From Dethiosulfatibacter aminovorans DSM 17477 (GTDB lineage: Bacteria; Bacillota; Clostridia; Tissierellales; Dethiosulfatibacteraceae), in NCBI RefSeq assembly GCF_900142005.1, contig NZ_FQZL01000023.1, positions 1 to 64,000 of the forward strand: a stretch of 64,000 nt of DNA, given 5' to 3'. A model generated the notes under the pieces. That model searched no databases and had not been told where the DNA came from. It saw nothing but the letters and a program-made list of their open reading frames with translations. Of this stretch, positions 24,773-33,950 are shown in pieces (the first letter of the stretch is position 1; every line of letters begins with the position of its first letter). Position numbers and translations under genes: made by a program.

Positions 24773-25345
24773 ATGTTGATTATTATTGATAATCAAAGCA
24801 GCTATATAAAGACTTTCAAGAGGAACTTCCTGGCTGAAGAGGATTTCGACTATATTTTCTTTGACCACAATCAACCTATAATACTGTCATCCAAGGCCAA
24901 AGTCCATGGTATAATACTGTCAGGAGGCAGGGGAACCCCATATGAACCCCTTAACCTTACTGCAGATTTAGTTTCACTTATGAATTTTGATGTGCCGGTG
25001 CTGGGTATATGTTTGGGATTTGAAATACTGGCTGTTGCATACAGGGGAAGAATCAAGAGGATGGCTGATCCTGTGAACAAGAAAGAAAAGGTCAGAATTC
25101 TTGATACCGCTGATCCCATATTCGATGGATTGAGAACCTCGGAGATTTACCTCAAGGAAAAACATACACACTATATATCGGAACTTCCGCCGAACTTTAT
25201 TAATCTTGGTGAATCGGACAGCTGTAAATATGAAATTGCAAGACATGCCGACAAGCCGATATATGGTTTCCAGGGGCATCCTGAGGTTTCAGGACAGGAT
25301 GGAATAAGGATAATGAGGAACTTCATTAGTATATGCGGTCTGTAA
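24773..25345 (+). CDS. Class I glutamine amidotransferase
   Basis: The protein has 190 residues. The catalytic Cys lies in PVLGICLGFEILA and the His-Glu in FQGHPEVSG; LSGGRGTPYE forms the oxyanion region. The fold matches the small amidotransferase subunits (TrpG/PabA, or subunit A of split GMP synthase). No partner synthase gene is nearby, so the acceptor is unknown. Start ATG 24773 follows GGGAGG; its frame begins just after the CorA stop. Confidence 0.8.
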   Translation: MLIIIDNQSSYIKTFKRNFLAEEDFDYIFFDHNQPIILSSKAKVHGIILSGGRGTPYEPLNLTADLVSLMNFDVPVLGICLGFEILAVAYRGRIKRMADPVNKKEKVRILDTADPIFDGLRTSEIYLKEKHTHYISELPPNFINLGESDSCKYEIARHADKPIYGFQGHPEVSGQDGIRIMRNFISICGL

Positions 25346-25355
25346 TCAGCCATGA

Positions 25356-25393
25356 AGGCTATAAAAAAGGATGGGGTCTCCCATCCTTTCATG
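25356..25393. terminator. Bidirectional terminator
   Basis: CATGAAGG...AAAGGATGGG and CCCATCCTTTCATG form a long stem between convergent genes, with A/T runs on both sides. Confidence 0.75.
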
Positions 25394-25396
25394 GTT

Positions 25397-27553
25397 TTAT
25401 AGATTTGTTAGTTCTTTCAAAGTCATAGCCAGAAGAAGTGCCTTTTCGCTTATTGTATGGCTCAGTATATATTCATTACCTTTCCTGTCCTTGAATCCGT
25501 TGGGGCCGAATCCGTCAATCATGGGTTTGGTACTGTCTGAAAGGGCTATATTTGCAGAGCTCCATCTGTGTTCGCCGCTTACCTTTATATCCAGCTTTTC
25601 TCCCAGTTCTATTATATTTTCCATGAGACTTTGACTTGCTTCGCTGTATTCCATGGGTGATCTCTTTCGTCCACCCTCGATTTGAAACTCAAGCATTTTC
25701 TTGCTCTTGAGTGCCGATGCAGCTTTTCTTATTCTTGCGTCTATATTTTCAAAGGTATCGCTGTTTCTGTACTTCACGCTTATCTGGGCCTCGCAACGAA
25801 CAAATGGTTCGGAAATGTTCGTATCCATTGAAGCTTTCTTTGGCGCTATAATTATGCCCTTTTCGCTGTCGGTCATCTTTGACAGGTCTCCGATTATTTT
25901 GGCGAACTGTGCAGATGCCATAGCGACATCGGAGTTGTCTGTGAAACTTTTTAGAGTCATCTCCAAATGGTACAAGGCAGAACCGGATCTTGTAGTTACC
26001 ATTCCTCCGTCTTTGTATGCGCCGTGAAGGCCCAACACTGCCTTGGAAACAGACGATTTGTCCTTGATAATTCTTCTTGAGTAACTGCCCTTCATTGTAT
26101 CATCGGTTGTCAGCAGTATTCCTATCTTCACCTTGCCCAGCAGCCTTGAATACTTGAGCCCTTTTAGAGCGAGAAGCATTACTGACAGTCCGCCTTTGTT
26201 TTCCCAGACTCCCGAGCCGAAATACTTATGGTCACTGCTGCTGAAATAGTCATGCTCGCCCAGTCCCTTGATATTATCCAAATTGCCTATAATGAGACAG
26301 TCGTATGTCTCGCTTTGGGTGTTGGTGAAGAACATTATATTTCCTACCTCGGATTGTGAGAATATCTCCTGTGAAAATCCAAGATCGGAAAGTTTGCTTT
26401 TCATTATGTTGCCCACTCTGTTTATGCCGTTTATATTTTTTACATGGCTGTTGATATTGACCAATTCCTCCAGGAGTCTCTGGGTGTTCTGATTGTTGTT
26501 TCTGAAATAACCCCTGAGCCTTGCCGGCAGGTCCACTTTGGTGGTCTTCTCGTATAAGGATGAAGACGAGAACTCCTCGGCAAAGTATCGGTTTGCAGCC
26601 ACATCAAGTATTCTGTTGACGAGGCTGGTGAATGTATATCCGCATTTATCGGCGGCATTGACGTATGAACCGTTTGCGCCCAAACTTGCCATTGAGTTGA
26701 CTTCAAGGACATATGCATTGCCTTCTTCGTCCAGACGTATGTCAACCCTGGCGAAGTCTCTTAAGCCTAAAACCTTGAAAACCTTGAGACTTATATCCTT
26801 CATGACCCGGGAAAGTTCCTCCGGAATGTCGGCCGGGCAGATTTTTGCTTTAGGTTTCTTAAGTTTGTCTTCAACAGTCTGAATTGCATCGGGGTCACCT
26901 TCAAGGTCTATTTCGAGTACGGGGAATATTTCGACGGGGTCGTTTCCCAATAGTCCAACTGCAAATTCCCTGCCTCTGATGAACTTCTCTACAAGTGCCT
27001 GCTGCTTGAATTCACTTACTATGAAATCTACTGCATCCCTCAGGTCTTCTACATTGTCAACGACCCTTAGGCCAAATGACACGCTTTCCATCTTCGGCTT
27101 CACAATTACCGGGAAATCTATATTTTCCATGTCCTCGTCGGAGGAAGAAAATGTCCAGAAGTCAGGTGTCGGTATGTTGTTTTTCTGCAGTATTATTTTT
27201 GTTATGACCTTGTCAAGGGCTATTGCATGTCCTGAAGGCGATGATCCTACATAGGGTATGCCAAGCATTTCAAGCATGGCGGGTATATGGGTATATCTGC
27301 TTTCACCCTGTATTCCATAAGCCATGTTGAAAACAAGGCCGAATTTTTCCCCCTCCTTTACACGGGGAAGAAAGTTTCGGATGTTGTCGATTACATTCAT
27401 GTTTCCATCTATTATCTCGACATTGTGTCCCCCTTTTTCAAGGGATGATGCAACCTTTTTAACTATCTTAGAGCTGTATGTTTCCTTGTTTTGCATGCCG
27501 AAGGTATTGATTACACCGCTTCGGTCTTCATTGTAGATTATTGCAACTCTCAT
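25397..27553 (-). CDS. ATP-grasp (D-Ala-D-Ala ligase-like) protein fused to an M20-peptidase-like domain
   Basis: The protein has 718 residues. Residues 1-320 are a D-Ala-D-Ala-ligase-like ATP-grasp domain: GIPYVGSSPSGHAIALDKVI, then FPVIVKPKMESVSFGL, then DFARVDIRLDEEGNAYVLEV with NSMASL holding the Mg/ATP ligands. Residues 380-718 resemble the M20/ArgE fold (GSGVWENKGGLSVMLLAL and TTDDTMKGSYSRR). The metal-binding Asp and Glu-Glu of true M20 enzymes are altered, so that half may be inactive or only bind substrate. The ATG overlaps the stop of the small peptide gene (TAATG), giving translational coupling. It probably joins an amino acid or peptide by an amide bond; the natural substrate is unknown. 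Confidence 0.8.
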   Translation of the reverse strand: MRVAIIYNEDRSGVINTFGMQNKETYSSKIVKKVASSLEKGGHNVEIIDGNMNVIDNIRNFLPRVKEGEKFGLVFNMAYGIQGESRYTHIPAMLEMLGIPYVGSSPSGHAIALDKVITKIILQKNNIPTPDFWTFSSSDEDMENIDFPVIVKPKMESVSFGLRVVDNVEDLRDAVDFIVSEFKQQALVEKFIRGREFAVGLLGNDPVEIFPVLEIDLEGDPDAIQTVEDKLKKPKAKICPADIPEELSRVMKDISLKVFKVLGLRDFARVDIRLDEEGNAYVLEVNSMASLGANGSYVNAADKCGYTFTSLVNRILDVAANRYFAEEFSSSSLYEKTTKVDLPARLRGYFRNNNQNTQRLLEELVNINSHVKNINGINRVGNIMKSKLSDLGFSQEIFSQSEVGNIMFFTNTQSETYDCLIIGNLDNIKGLGEHDYFSSSDHKYFGSGVWENKGGLSVMLLALKGLKYSRLLGKVKIGILLTTDDTMKGSYSRRIIKDKSSVSKAVLGLHGAYKDGGMVTTRSGSALYHLEMTLKSFTDNSDVAMASAQFAKIIGDLSKMTDSEKGIIIAPKKASMDTNISEPFVRCEAQISVKYRNSDTFENIDARIRKAASALKSKKMLEFQIEGGRKRSPMEYSEASQSLMENIIELGEKLDIKVSGEHRWSSANIALSDSTKPMIDGFGPNGFKDRKGNEYILSHTISEKALLLAMTLKELTNL

Positions 27554-27738
27554 TAATACCCACCTTCCAGGTCAGGGTCATCAAGAGGTTTTCTTTTTTT
27601 ACGCTTGGGAAAACTTGTATTTTCCCTGGTCTTTTCTGATTTTATTTTTCTATTCTTTTTTATCTTTTCTTTTTTCAATATAAAATCGGAATAATCGTTG
27701 TCATCAATTAAATCAAAATAGTCTTTCTTGTTTTTCAT
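27553..27738 (-). CDS. Small basic peptide, possible substrate or precursor
   Basis: The protein has 61 residues. The acidic start (KDYFDLIDDNDYSDFI) is followed by a very basic middle (KKEKIKKNRKIKSEK) and an acidic end (PLDDPDLEGGY). It has no cysteine and no signal peptide. The stop overlaps the ATG of the ATP-grasp gene, and the bases encoding EGG double as that gene's ribosome site (GGAAGGTGGG). A gene this small, tightly coupled to a ligase and behind a carrier-like gene, could be a modified peptide or amino-carrier protein. That is inference. It could also be a scaffold or a dispensable small protein. Confidence 0.6.
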   Translation of the reverse strand: MKNKKDYFDLIDDNDYSDFILKKEKIKKNRKIKSEKTRENTSFPKRKKRKPLDDPDLEGGY

Positions 27739-27761
27739 TTTTCATACTCCAACTTGATAAA

Positions 27762-27989
27762 TCAAGCGGTTCCCTCAACGAAACCTACGAGATCACCTAC
27801 TCTTATAAAATTGTCTGCAAAAGACAGCAGCTCCATGTTGAATTCCTCTTCGAGAATTTCAAGAAGGTCATTAAGCTTGTATTCGTTCATGTTAAGATCA
27901 TCTTCAAAGCTCAGATTCATCTCTATTTCCGATGGACTTCCATATTTTGATATCTCGGAAATGAGGGCCTTGATTATTTTTGTTTCCAT
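27762..27989 (-). CDS. Acyl-carrier-like protein lacking the phosphopantetheine serine
   Basis: The protein has 75 residues of acidic helical sequence with the acyl-carrier layout: FEDDLNMNEYKLNDLLEILEEEFNMELL, quoted here as FEDDLNMNEYKL and LLEILEEEFNM, then RVGDLVGFVE. Where carriers have DSL, this protein has NEY, so the usual Ser attachment site is Glu. It is first in the minus-strand operon. Start ATG 27989 follows GGAGG; an in-frame ATG upstream would add about 28 unrelated residues. It may hold a partner in place rather than carry an acyl chain. Confidence 0.65.
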   Translation of the reverse strand: METKIIKALISEISKYGSPSEIEMNLSFEDDLNMNEYKLNDLLEILEEEFNMELLSFADNFIRVGDLVGFVEGTA

Positions 27990-28187
27990 TTCATCCTCCA
28001 AAAATATAGTTTTGCTTAAATTTTGTACTAAAAAACACCACCCTTGACGGTGAACTAAAATAAGAAAATACATAAATGTAGATATTCAAAAAATTAATAT
28101 AATCCTATATTATCCGCCATCCAGATGATGTGACTTTACGGTTATTCCTGATTTGATTTTAATTTTACTTAATGCATCACTCTCCTA
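27990..28187 (-). other. Leader of the carrier/ATP-grasp operon
   Basis: About 200 bases of AT-rich leader lie between the promoter at 28194-28221 and the carrier start. A short hairpin with T6 on the minus strand (CACC-GTCAAG-GGTG, near 28036-28053) could act as a weak attenuator. No known riboswitch was seen. Confidence 0.4.
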
Positions 28188-28193
28188 ATTTTT

Positions 28194-28221
28194 ATTATAG
28201 CCAATAGATGGGAATAGTCAA
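28194..28221 (-). promoter_or_regulatory. Promoter of the carrier/ATP-grasp operon
   Basis: On the minus strand, TTGACT (28221-28216) and TATAAT (28199-28194) are 16 bases apart. Confidence 0.65.
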
Positions 28222-28340
28222 TACATTTTTGTTTACGGTGGGTGTTTTACATTTGTAGGGTATTGAATCTATGGTATAATTGACGGGATGAGAACACTGG
28301 TAAAGGTGTGCTGATAATGACGACTACAAAGGAGTAGAAT

Positions 28341-29303
28341 ATGAAAATAAGCTTGATTGAACCGTTGAACGTACCAAAGGCCACTATTGACAGATTGTCA
28401 GCCGGATTGACAGACAAGGGACATGTTTTTGAATACTATTCTGACAAGACAACAGATGAAAATGAACTGCTTGAAAGATCGAGGGATTCGGACATAGTCA
28501 TGATCGCAAACAATCCAATGCCTGGAAGTGTTATTTCCAAGTGTGAAAACCTGAAGATGCTTGATGTGGCTTTCACAGGTGTGGACCATGTGGGTCTTGA
28601 TATTATAAAGGAAAAGAACATAGTGCTGTGTAATGCTGCAGGCTATTCCGATATCTCGGTGTCTGAACTTGCTGTCGGTCTTGTACTTGATCTATACAGA
28701 AATATTTCGGCAGGTGACAAGGCAATAAGATGCGGAGGCACACTGGGAGGAAACAGTCTCATGGGAACAGAGATTTCAGGAAAGACTGTCGGTATCGTGG
28801 GAACGGGCAGGATAGGCACAATGACCGCGAGACTTTTTCTTGCTTTCGGAGCCAAAGTTATTGCCTACAGCCGTACGGAGAGGGCTGACGTGAAGGCCAT
28901 GGGAGTCGAGTATGTATCCCTTGACAGCCTGATGAAGGAAGCTGACATAGTATCCCTTCATGTGCCCAATATTCCGGAAACAAGAGGGCTAATAGGTGAC
29001 GAAAAGTTGAGAATGATGAAGTCAAGCGCCATTCTGGTCAACTGTGCCAGGGGGCCTATTGTAGATAATGCTGCTCTTGCCGATGTACTGAATGAAGGGG
29101 TTATTGCAGGTGCCGGAATTGACGTATTCGACATGGAGCCTCCAATTCCGGAGGATTATGAGTTGCTGGGTGCAAGGAATGCAATTCTTACGCCTCACGT
29201 TGCCTATGCAACCCATGAGTCAATGGAAAGAAGGGCTGAGATTGCCTTTGACAATGTGTACAGGTATCTGGAAGGCAATCCTGTCAATGTTGTGGAAGTT
29301 TAG
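28341..29303 (+). CDS. D-2-hydroxyacid dehydrogenase (NAD-dependent)
   Basis: The protein has 320 residues. The cofactor domain has VGIVGTGRIGTMTARL, and the catalytic Arg is in NCARGPIVD, the Glu in the GIDVFDMEPP region and the His in TPHVAYATH. The family reduces 2-oxoacids or oxidises D-2-hydroxyacids, for example D-lactate, glycerate, phosphoglycerate or hydroxyisocaproate. The sequence does not separate these. It may serve as a reductive branch of amino acid fermentation. ATG 28341 follows AAAGGAG; a sensor gene follows 16 bases downstream. Confidence 0.85.
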   Translation: MKISLIEPLNVPKATIDRLSAGLTDKGHVFEYYSDKTTDENELLERSRDSDIVMIANNPMPGSVISKCENLKMLDVAFTGVDHVGLDIIKEKNIVLCNAAGYSDISVSELAVGLVLDLYRNISAGDKAIRCGGTLGGNSLMGTEISGKTVGIVGTGRIGTMTARLFLAFGAKVIAYSRTERADVKAMGVEYVSLDSLMKEADIVSLHVPNIPETRGLIGDEKLRMMKSSAILVNCARGPIVDNAALADVLNEGVIAGAGIDVFDMEPPIPEDYELLGARNAILTPHVAYATHESMERRAEIAFDNVYRYLEGNPVNVVEV

Positions 29304-29319
29304 AAACTCCGGAGGAAAT

Positions 29320-30216
29320 ATGGACAACAATCTATTTTACAGAAATGTTTTGGAGAATTTGTATGACGGAGTGTATTTTGTTGACAAGGAAAGGCGGATA
29401 ACCTTTTGGAACAAGGGAGCGGAGAGGATTTCAGGATTTGATGCTTCAGAGGTTAGTGGCAGCTTTTGTCATGACAACTTATTGAGGCATGTTGATGAAG
29501 AAGGCAGGGAGTTGTGCAATGAATACTGCCCTCTTAAAAGTACAATTGAAGACGGTGACATGAGGGAGGCGAAGGTGTACCTTCACCACAAGAACGGACA
29601 CAGGGTTCCCGTAAATATTAGAAGCATTGCAATATATGAAGGTGATGAGATTGTCGGAGCCGTTGAAGTCTTCTTTGATGATTCGGAGAAGAGGGAGATG
29701 CTTGAAGATATGAAAAATTTGGAATCCATGGCAATGAAGGACCATCTGACCGGACTTTACAACAGAAGGTATACGGAAATATTTCTGGATTCGAGGATGA
29801 GGGAATTGTTAATGCTGGATATACCCTTTGGAGTGGCGATGATGGATATCGACAAGTTCAAGGACTTCAACGACAGCCACGGACATGATGTTGGTGATGA
29901 AATATTGAAGACAGTGACCCTTAGCATGAACAGCATCATTAGAAAGACGGATCTGGTATCTAGATGGGGTGGAGAGGAGTTTCTTGCAGTTTTCTCAGGA
30001 ATCGATGAAAAAAGTCTTGAAATTATCTGTGAAAAGATGAGGATGCTGGTTGAAAAGTCTTTCCTTGGAGGTTCTGATGACAATCTTGGAGTGACCATAT
30101 CAATAGGAGCCACAATGGCAGAAAGGGAAGACACCATTGATGAAATTCTCAAGCGTGCCGACAAACTGCTTTATGAAAGCAAGGGAAATGGTAGAAACAG
30201 GGTGACGAAGGGATAA
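29320..30216 (+). CDS. PAS-GGDEF diguanylate cyclase
   Basis: The protein has 298 residues: an N-terminal PAS domain (about 1-125, beginning FYRNVLENLYDGVYFVDKE) followed by a GGDEF domain with an intact active site (SRWGGEEFLAVF). An RKTD sequence five residues before GGEEF matches the RxxD inhibitory site. It should make cyclic di-GMP in response to whatever the PAS domain senses; no membrane segment is present. The start is ATG 29320 after CCGGAGGA. Longer in-frame reading into the dehydrogenase gene is not credible. Confidence 0.9.
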   Translation: MDNNLFYRNVLENLYDGVYFVDKERRITFWNKGAERISGFDASEVSGSFCHDNLLRHVDEEGRELCNEYCPLKSTIEDGDMREAKVYLHHKNGHRVPVNIRSIAIYEGDEIVGAVEVFFDDSEKREMLEDMKNLESMAMKDHLTGLYNRRYTEIFLDSRMRELLMLDIPFGVAMMDIDKFKDFNDSHGHDVGDEILKTVTLSMNSIIRKTDLVSRWGGEEFLAVFSGIDEKSLEIICEKMRMLVEKSFLGGSDDNLGVTISIGATMAEREDTIDEILKRADKLLYESKGNGRNRVTKG

Positions 30217-30227
30217 TCAGGATATGT

Positions 30228-30254
30228 ATGCGGAATGATTATTCATTCCGCATT
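30228..30254. terminator. Bidirectional terminator
   Basis: ATGCGGAATGA and TCATTCCGCAT form a near-perfect stem between convergent genes, with T-rich flanks. Confidence 0.7.
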
Positions 30255-30267
30255 TGGGGAGCACAAG

Positions 30268-31167
30268 TCATATGAACATTATGGCTACACCAACCAGGGC
30301 AATTATTGTGCCGATTATCTCCTTTGCGGTCACCTTCTCTTTTTTGATGAAATATGCATATGGTATCAGCATGATGGGAGTGATTGAAATCAGTGTCGAC
30401 GCCACTCCGGGATTTATTCGCTGAACTGCATATAGCGACATTGAGATGCCCAGGAAGGGACCGAAGAATGATCCTACGGTCATGGACATCATGGCTTCCT
30501 TCTTTTTCAGAGACTTCATGAAATCAGGCCATTGTCCCCTAAGGGTGAATAGTATCATGAAGGTTAGTATCCCCGACAGTATTCGTATCTGGGTGGCTGA
30601 AAATGGGTCGTAGTCGGCTATTCCGTATTTTCCTATGATATAGCCGGCTGACTGGCCAAGCGCACCGCCGAATGCCAGAAGTATTCCTGCAACAGGGTGC
30701 GTGAAGGCAAGCTTGTTGTTGCCGTCGGTGACGAGTATCACTGAGGCTATGCCGGCAAGGGTTACAAACATGCCGGCAACCTGTATGGCTGTCATTTTTT
30801 CATTGAGGAATATGAGTGCCATTATTCCGCTTAGAGGTGGAACGCTTGCATAAATAAGCATGGAAAGTCTTGATCCTATTCTTACAAAGGCTTCCATCAG
30901 GAGAAGGTCGCCAAGGGCTATGCCTACCAGGCCTGACAGCATAAGCCAGAGCCATGTTGATGAAGAAGCATCCGTAGGGAACAGCTGCCCCCTTGATATA
31001 AATGTGAATGTAGACAGGAATGCCAGTCCTATGAAGAGTCTAAGAAGGTTAAGGTTCAGTGATCCGATTTTCCTGGCACTGCTTTCAAATGCAGTAGATG
31101 TTATGGCCCAGAAAAGTGCCGTCAGCAATGCGGCTATTTCTCCAAGATTGTTGTTGATTGTTGTCAT
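30268..31167 (-). CDS. DMT/EamA family transporter
   Basis: The protein has 299 residues with ten transmembrane helices in two EamA repeats (each about 140 residues; LLTALFWAITSTAFES opens the first). Such carriers export amino acids or metabolites. The substrate is unknown. ATG 31167 follows GGAG. Confidence 0.85.
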   Translation of the reverse strand: MTTINNNLGEIAALLTALFWAITSTAFESSARKIGSLNLNLLRLFIGLAFLSTFTFISRGQLFPTDASSSTWLWLMLSGLVGIALGDLLLMEAFVRIGSRLSMLIYASVPPLSGIMALIFLNEKMTAIQVAGMFVTLAGIASVILVTDGNNKLAFTHPVAGILLAFGGALGQSAGYIIGKYGIADYDPFSATQIRILSGILTFMILFTLRGQWPDFMKSLKKKEAMMSMTVGSFFGPFLGISMSLYAVQRINPGVASTLISITPIMLIPYAYFIKKEKVTAKEIIGTIIALVGVAIMFI

Positions 31168-31412
31168 GTTTATTTCTCCAGTGATATTTAATTTTTATTT
31201 TTTATCAATGAGAGTATAACACAGTTTTAACTGAAAAGTATGCACAAAATTATTGTTACTCTGTTTTTTGCCTTTCTTCTTGTGGTTGCGTTGGCTGTAC
31301 AATGCAACCTTTTAAAGTGAATAATTTTTCAACTTTATAGAAATTAATTTGCCAAAGTGATATACTTAAGATAGCGTTTTCATAAGCACAATATTATAAG
31401 GAGGATGTACAA

Positions 31413-33827
31413 ATGAAACAAATGAAACGAAGCTTATCTTTGGTTTTGGTTGTAATGATGATCCTTTCAATGGTGGTTACAGTATATGCCGTTGAGGATC
31501 TACCAGTACTGAATGGCATTGTTGTGGAAGTTCAGAAGTATGGAAACCTTACCTTGGATATTGCACCTTCGGCGTTTTATGATGCCGGATATGAACTTGG
31601 AGATGTTTTGGAGATTACTGTGGGAGACAATGTGCTGGAACTGCCCTTTGTCACTTCTTACAGCGACGTGGATACGGGAAGCCTGCTTGTCAGGGACGAC
31701 AAGGGAAATGATATAGTCGTTGTAGCCATAAACATGGGCAATTTTTCGACAACCTATGGAGTAGAGGCTGGAGACGAGGTTTCTTTTGCCCTTGTAGAGA
31801 AGGAAGGCTATCTGTCCGAGTATCTCCTGAGGCAGTTGACAAGGACATATGTACGTGAAGACTATGCTACCGATTCCATTTATGCAAATTTCAGGAGCAT
31901 TGCAACGGAAGGGATAAATCCCGGATTAATCTACAGGTCATGCAGCCCGGTAAACAATGAACTAAACAGGGCGGCATATTCAGATGCCCTTGCCGAAGCC
32001 GTGGGGATTGAAACTGTAGTGAACCTGGCCGATTCCATTGAAGAGCTGGAAGGATTCATGGCTGAAGAAGGCTTCAAGTCCGATTACTACAAGTCATTGT
32101 ATGAAGACAGAAAGGTTATTCTTCTGGACATGGATGTTGACGTTGCAGGAGAAGAGTTTGGAGCCAAACTGGTTGAAGGGTTCAAATTCATCATCGATAA
32201 TGAAGGACCTTATCTGATTCACTGTACTGAAGGAAAGGACAGGGCGGGATTTGCCAGTGCGCTTCTTGAAGCCCTTATGGGAGCATCTCTTGATGAGATA
32301 GTGGCTGATTACATGACCACTTATGAGAACTACTATGGAATTGAAAAGGGAAGCGAGCAATATGATGCAATCGCAGAAAGCAATATAATAACTTCGATGA
32401 CAATGGTAGTTGCAGGTCTTGAGAAGGGAAGCGACCTGACGGATGTGGACCTTGCAGAGGCTGCAGAAGACTACTTGAAAGACAAGGGAATGACAGGCAG
32501 CGAGATATCCGACCTTAAGGAAAAACTGTCCGGCGATCCGATATACAAATCACCTATGGTAATGGGTGAAGTTCTTGAAATAGAGAAATACGGCCATGCA
32601 TCCACAGACATACTCATAGAAGATTTCAGGGATTTGGGATTTGAAGAAGGAGACATGGTTGCAGCAGTATTCGACAATGGATTTGTCCTGGAAGCTCCTT
32701 TCCTTGACGGATACTATGTTGATACCGGATATCCTCTGGTTAGGGCATATCCCGGACATACGAACATAGCCGTATGCATCAACTACGGAAAACTCAACGA
32801 GATTGCTGATGTTGAAGTTGGCGATATGGTGACAATCATGCTGACTGAATCGGAAGGTTATCAGGTCCAGTACGAAATCAGGAAGCTTGAAAGGACAAAC
32901 AACCGTGAAGACTATGGGTCCGATGAAATATTTGCAAATTTTAGGAATATCAGTCTTGGAACTGTGGCCGAAGGAGTATTGTACAGAAGTTCAAGTCCGA
33001 TAAACAATGAGCTGGGACGTGCTGCCTATTCCGACATGCTTATCAAGGGTGCTGGTGTGAAGGCGGTTGTAAACATGGCCGACTCAGCGGAAGACATAGC
33101 TGAATACAGATCGGCTGAGGATTTCAATTCACCATATTATGCCTCGCTTTACGACAATGGCCAGGTCATGACATTGAACATGAATCTTGCCTACGGCAGT
33201 GATGAATTCAGGGATAACATTGTCAAGGGTTTGATATTCATGAGTGAGAATGAAGGGCCTTTCCTTGTACACTGTACTGAAGGAAAAGACAGGGCGGGCT
33301 TCATGTCAGCCTTCATCGAAGCTCTCATGGGTGCCACAAAGGATGAGATAGTAGCAGACTATATGCAGAGCTATATAAACTACTATGGCGTTGAAACGGG
33401 CACAGAAAAATACGAGGTCATAACCGGTGATGTTTTGGGAATGCTCGGTGTCATATCAGATGCTGATGATCTGGATGCTGCAGACCTTGCATCAGATGCA
33501 GAAGTCTATCTAATGGCAGGAGGAATGACTGCAGACCAGATTGCAATGCTCAAGACCAAGCTGTCCACTCCTGTGGAGGAAGAAGAGATAGTTGTCGAGC
33601 CTGTACTGCCGGTTGTACCAGAAGTTCCCTCAGTGCCGGAGGAACCTGCAGCCAAGGATGAAACGATTACATATGTAGTTGTCAGCGGAGACTGTCTGTG
33701 GAGAATAGCTCAGGAATATCTCGGAGACGGAGCCCTTTACACTGAGATATATGAATTGAACATGGACATTATCAGTGATCCTGATTTGATTTATGTAGGA
33801 CAGACTATAAGCATACCTGTGAAGTAA
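31413..33827 (+). CDS. Secreted tandem dual tyrosine-phosphatase-like protein with LysM
   Basis: The protein has 804 residues. A signal peptide (about 1-27) leads to two copies of a module of roughly 340 residues (about 33-375 and 383-700). Each module starts with a small beta-domain (NGIVVEVQKYGNLTLDI, GEVLEIEKYGHASTDI), distantly like the C-terminal domain of SAM hydrolases/fluorinases. It then has a phosphatase domain with the Cys-x5-Arg loop HCTEGKDRAG. Both copies keep Cys and Arg. A Pro/Glu linker leads to one LysM domain (about 755-803) for peptidoglycan binding. It may dephosphorylate host or own-cell targets at the surface. AAGGAGG sets the start. Confidence 0.85.
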   Translation: MKQMKRSLSLVLVVMMILSMVVTVYAVEDLPVLNGIVVEVQKYGNLTLDIAPSAFYDAGYELGDVLEITVGDNVLELPFVTSYSDVDTGSLLVRDDKGNDIVVVAINMGNFSTTYGVEAGDEVSFALVEKEGYLSEYLLRQLTRTYVREDYATDSIYANFRSIATEGINPGLIYRSCSPVNNELNRAAYSDALAEAVGIETVVNLADSIEELEGFMAEEGFKSDYYKSLYEDRKVILLDMDVDVAGEEFGAKLVEGFKFIIDNEGPYLIHCTEGKDRAGFASALLEALMGASLDEIVADYMTTYENYYGIEKGSEQYDAIAESNIITSMTMVVAGLEKGSDLTDVDLAEAAEDYLKDKGMTGSEISDLKEKLSGDPIYKSPMVMGEVLEIEKYGHASTDILIEDFRDLGFEEGDMVAAVFDNGFVLEAPFLDGYYVDTGYPLVRAYPGHTNIAVCINYGKLNEIADVEVGDMVTIMLTESEGYQVQYEIRKLERTNNREDYGSDEIFANFRNISLGTVAEGVLYRSSSPINNELGRAAYSDMLIKGAGVKAVVNMADSAEDIAEYRSAEDFNSPYYASLYDNGQVMTLNMNLAYGSDEFRDNIVKGLIFMSENEGPFLVHCTEGKDRAGFMSAFIEALMGATKDEIVADYMQSYINYYGVETGTEKYEVITGDVLGMLGVISDADDLDAADLASDAEVYLMAGGMTADQIAMLKTKLSTPVEEEEIVVEPVLPVVPEVPSVPEEPAAKDETITYVVVSGDCLWRIAQEYLGDGALYTEIYELNMDIISDPDLIYVGQTISIPVK

Positions 33828-33840
33828 GAATAAACAAGCA

Positions 33841-33881
33841 AAACGAGATAAGAGGAGGATGTCTTCTTATCTCGTTTTTTT
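33841..33881 (+). terminator. Intrinsic terminator
   Basis: AAACGAGATAAGA pairs with TCTTATCTCGTTT, followed by T7. Confidence 0.85.
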
Positions 33882-33950
33882 GGAATCAGGTAAATCGAAT
33901 TATTAATAGTGTTGGCAGTATTAATATATATTTTTCCCGTTAGATGAAGA

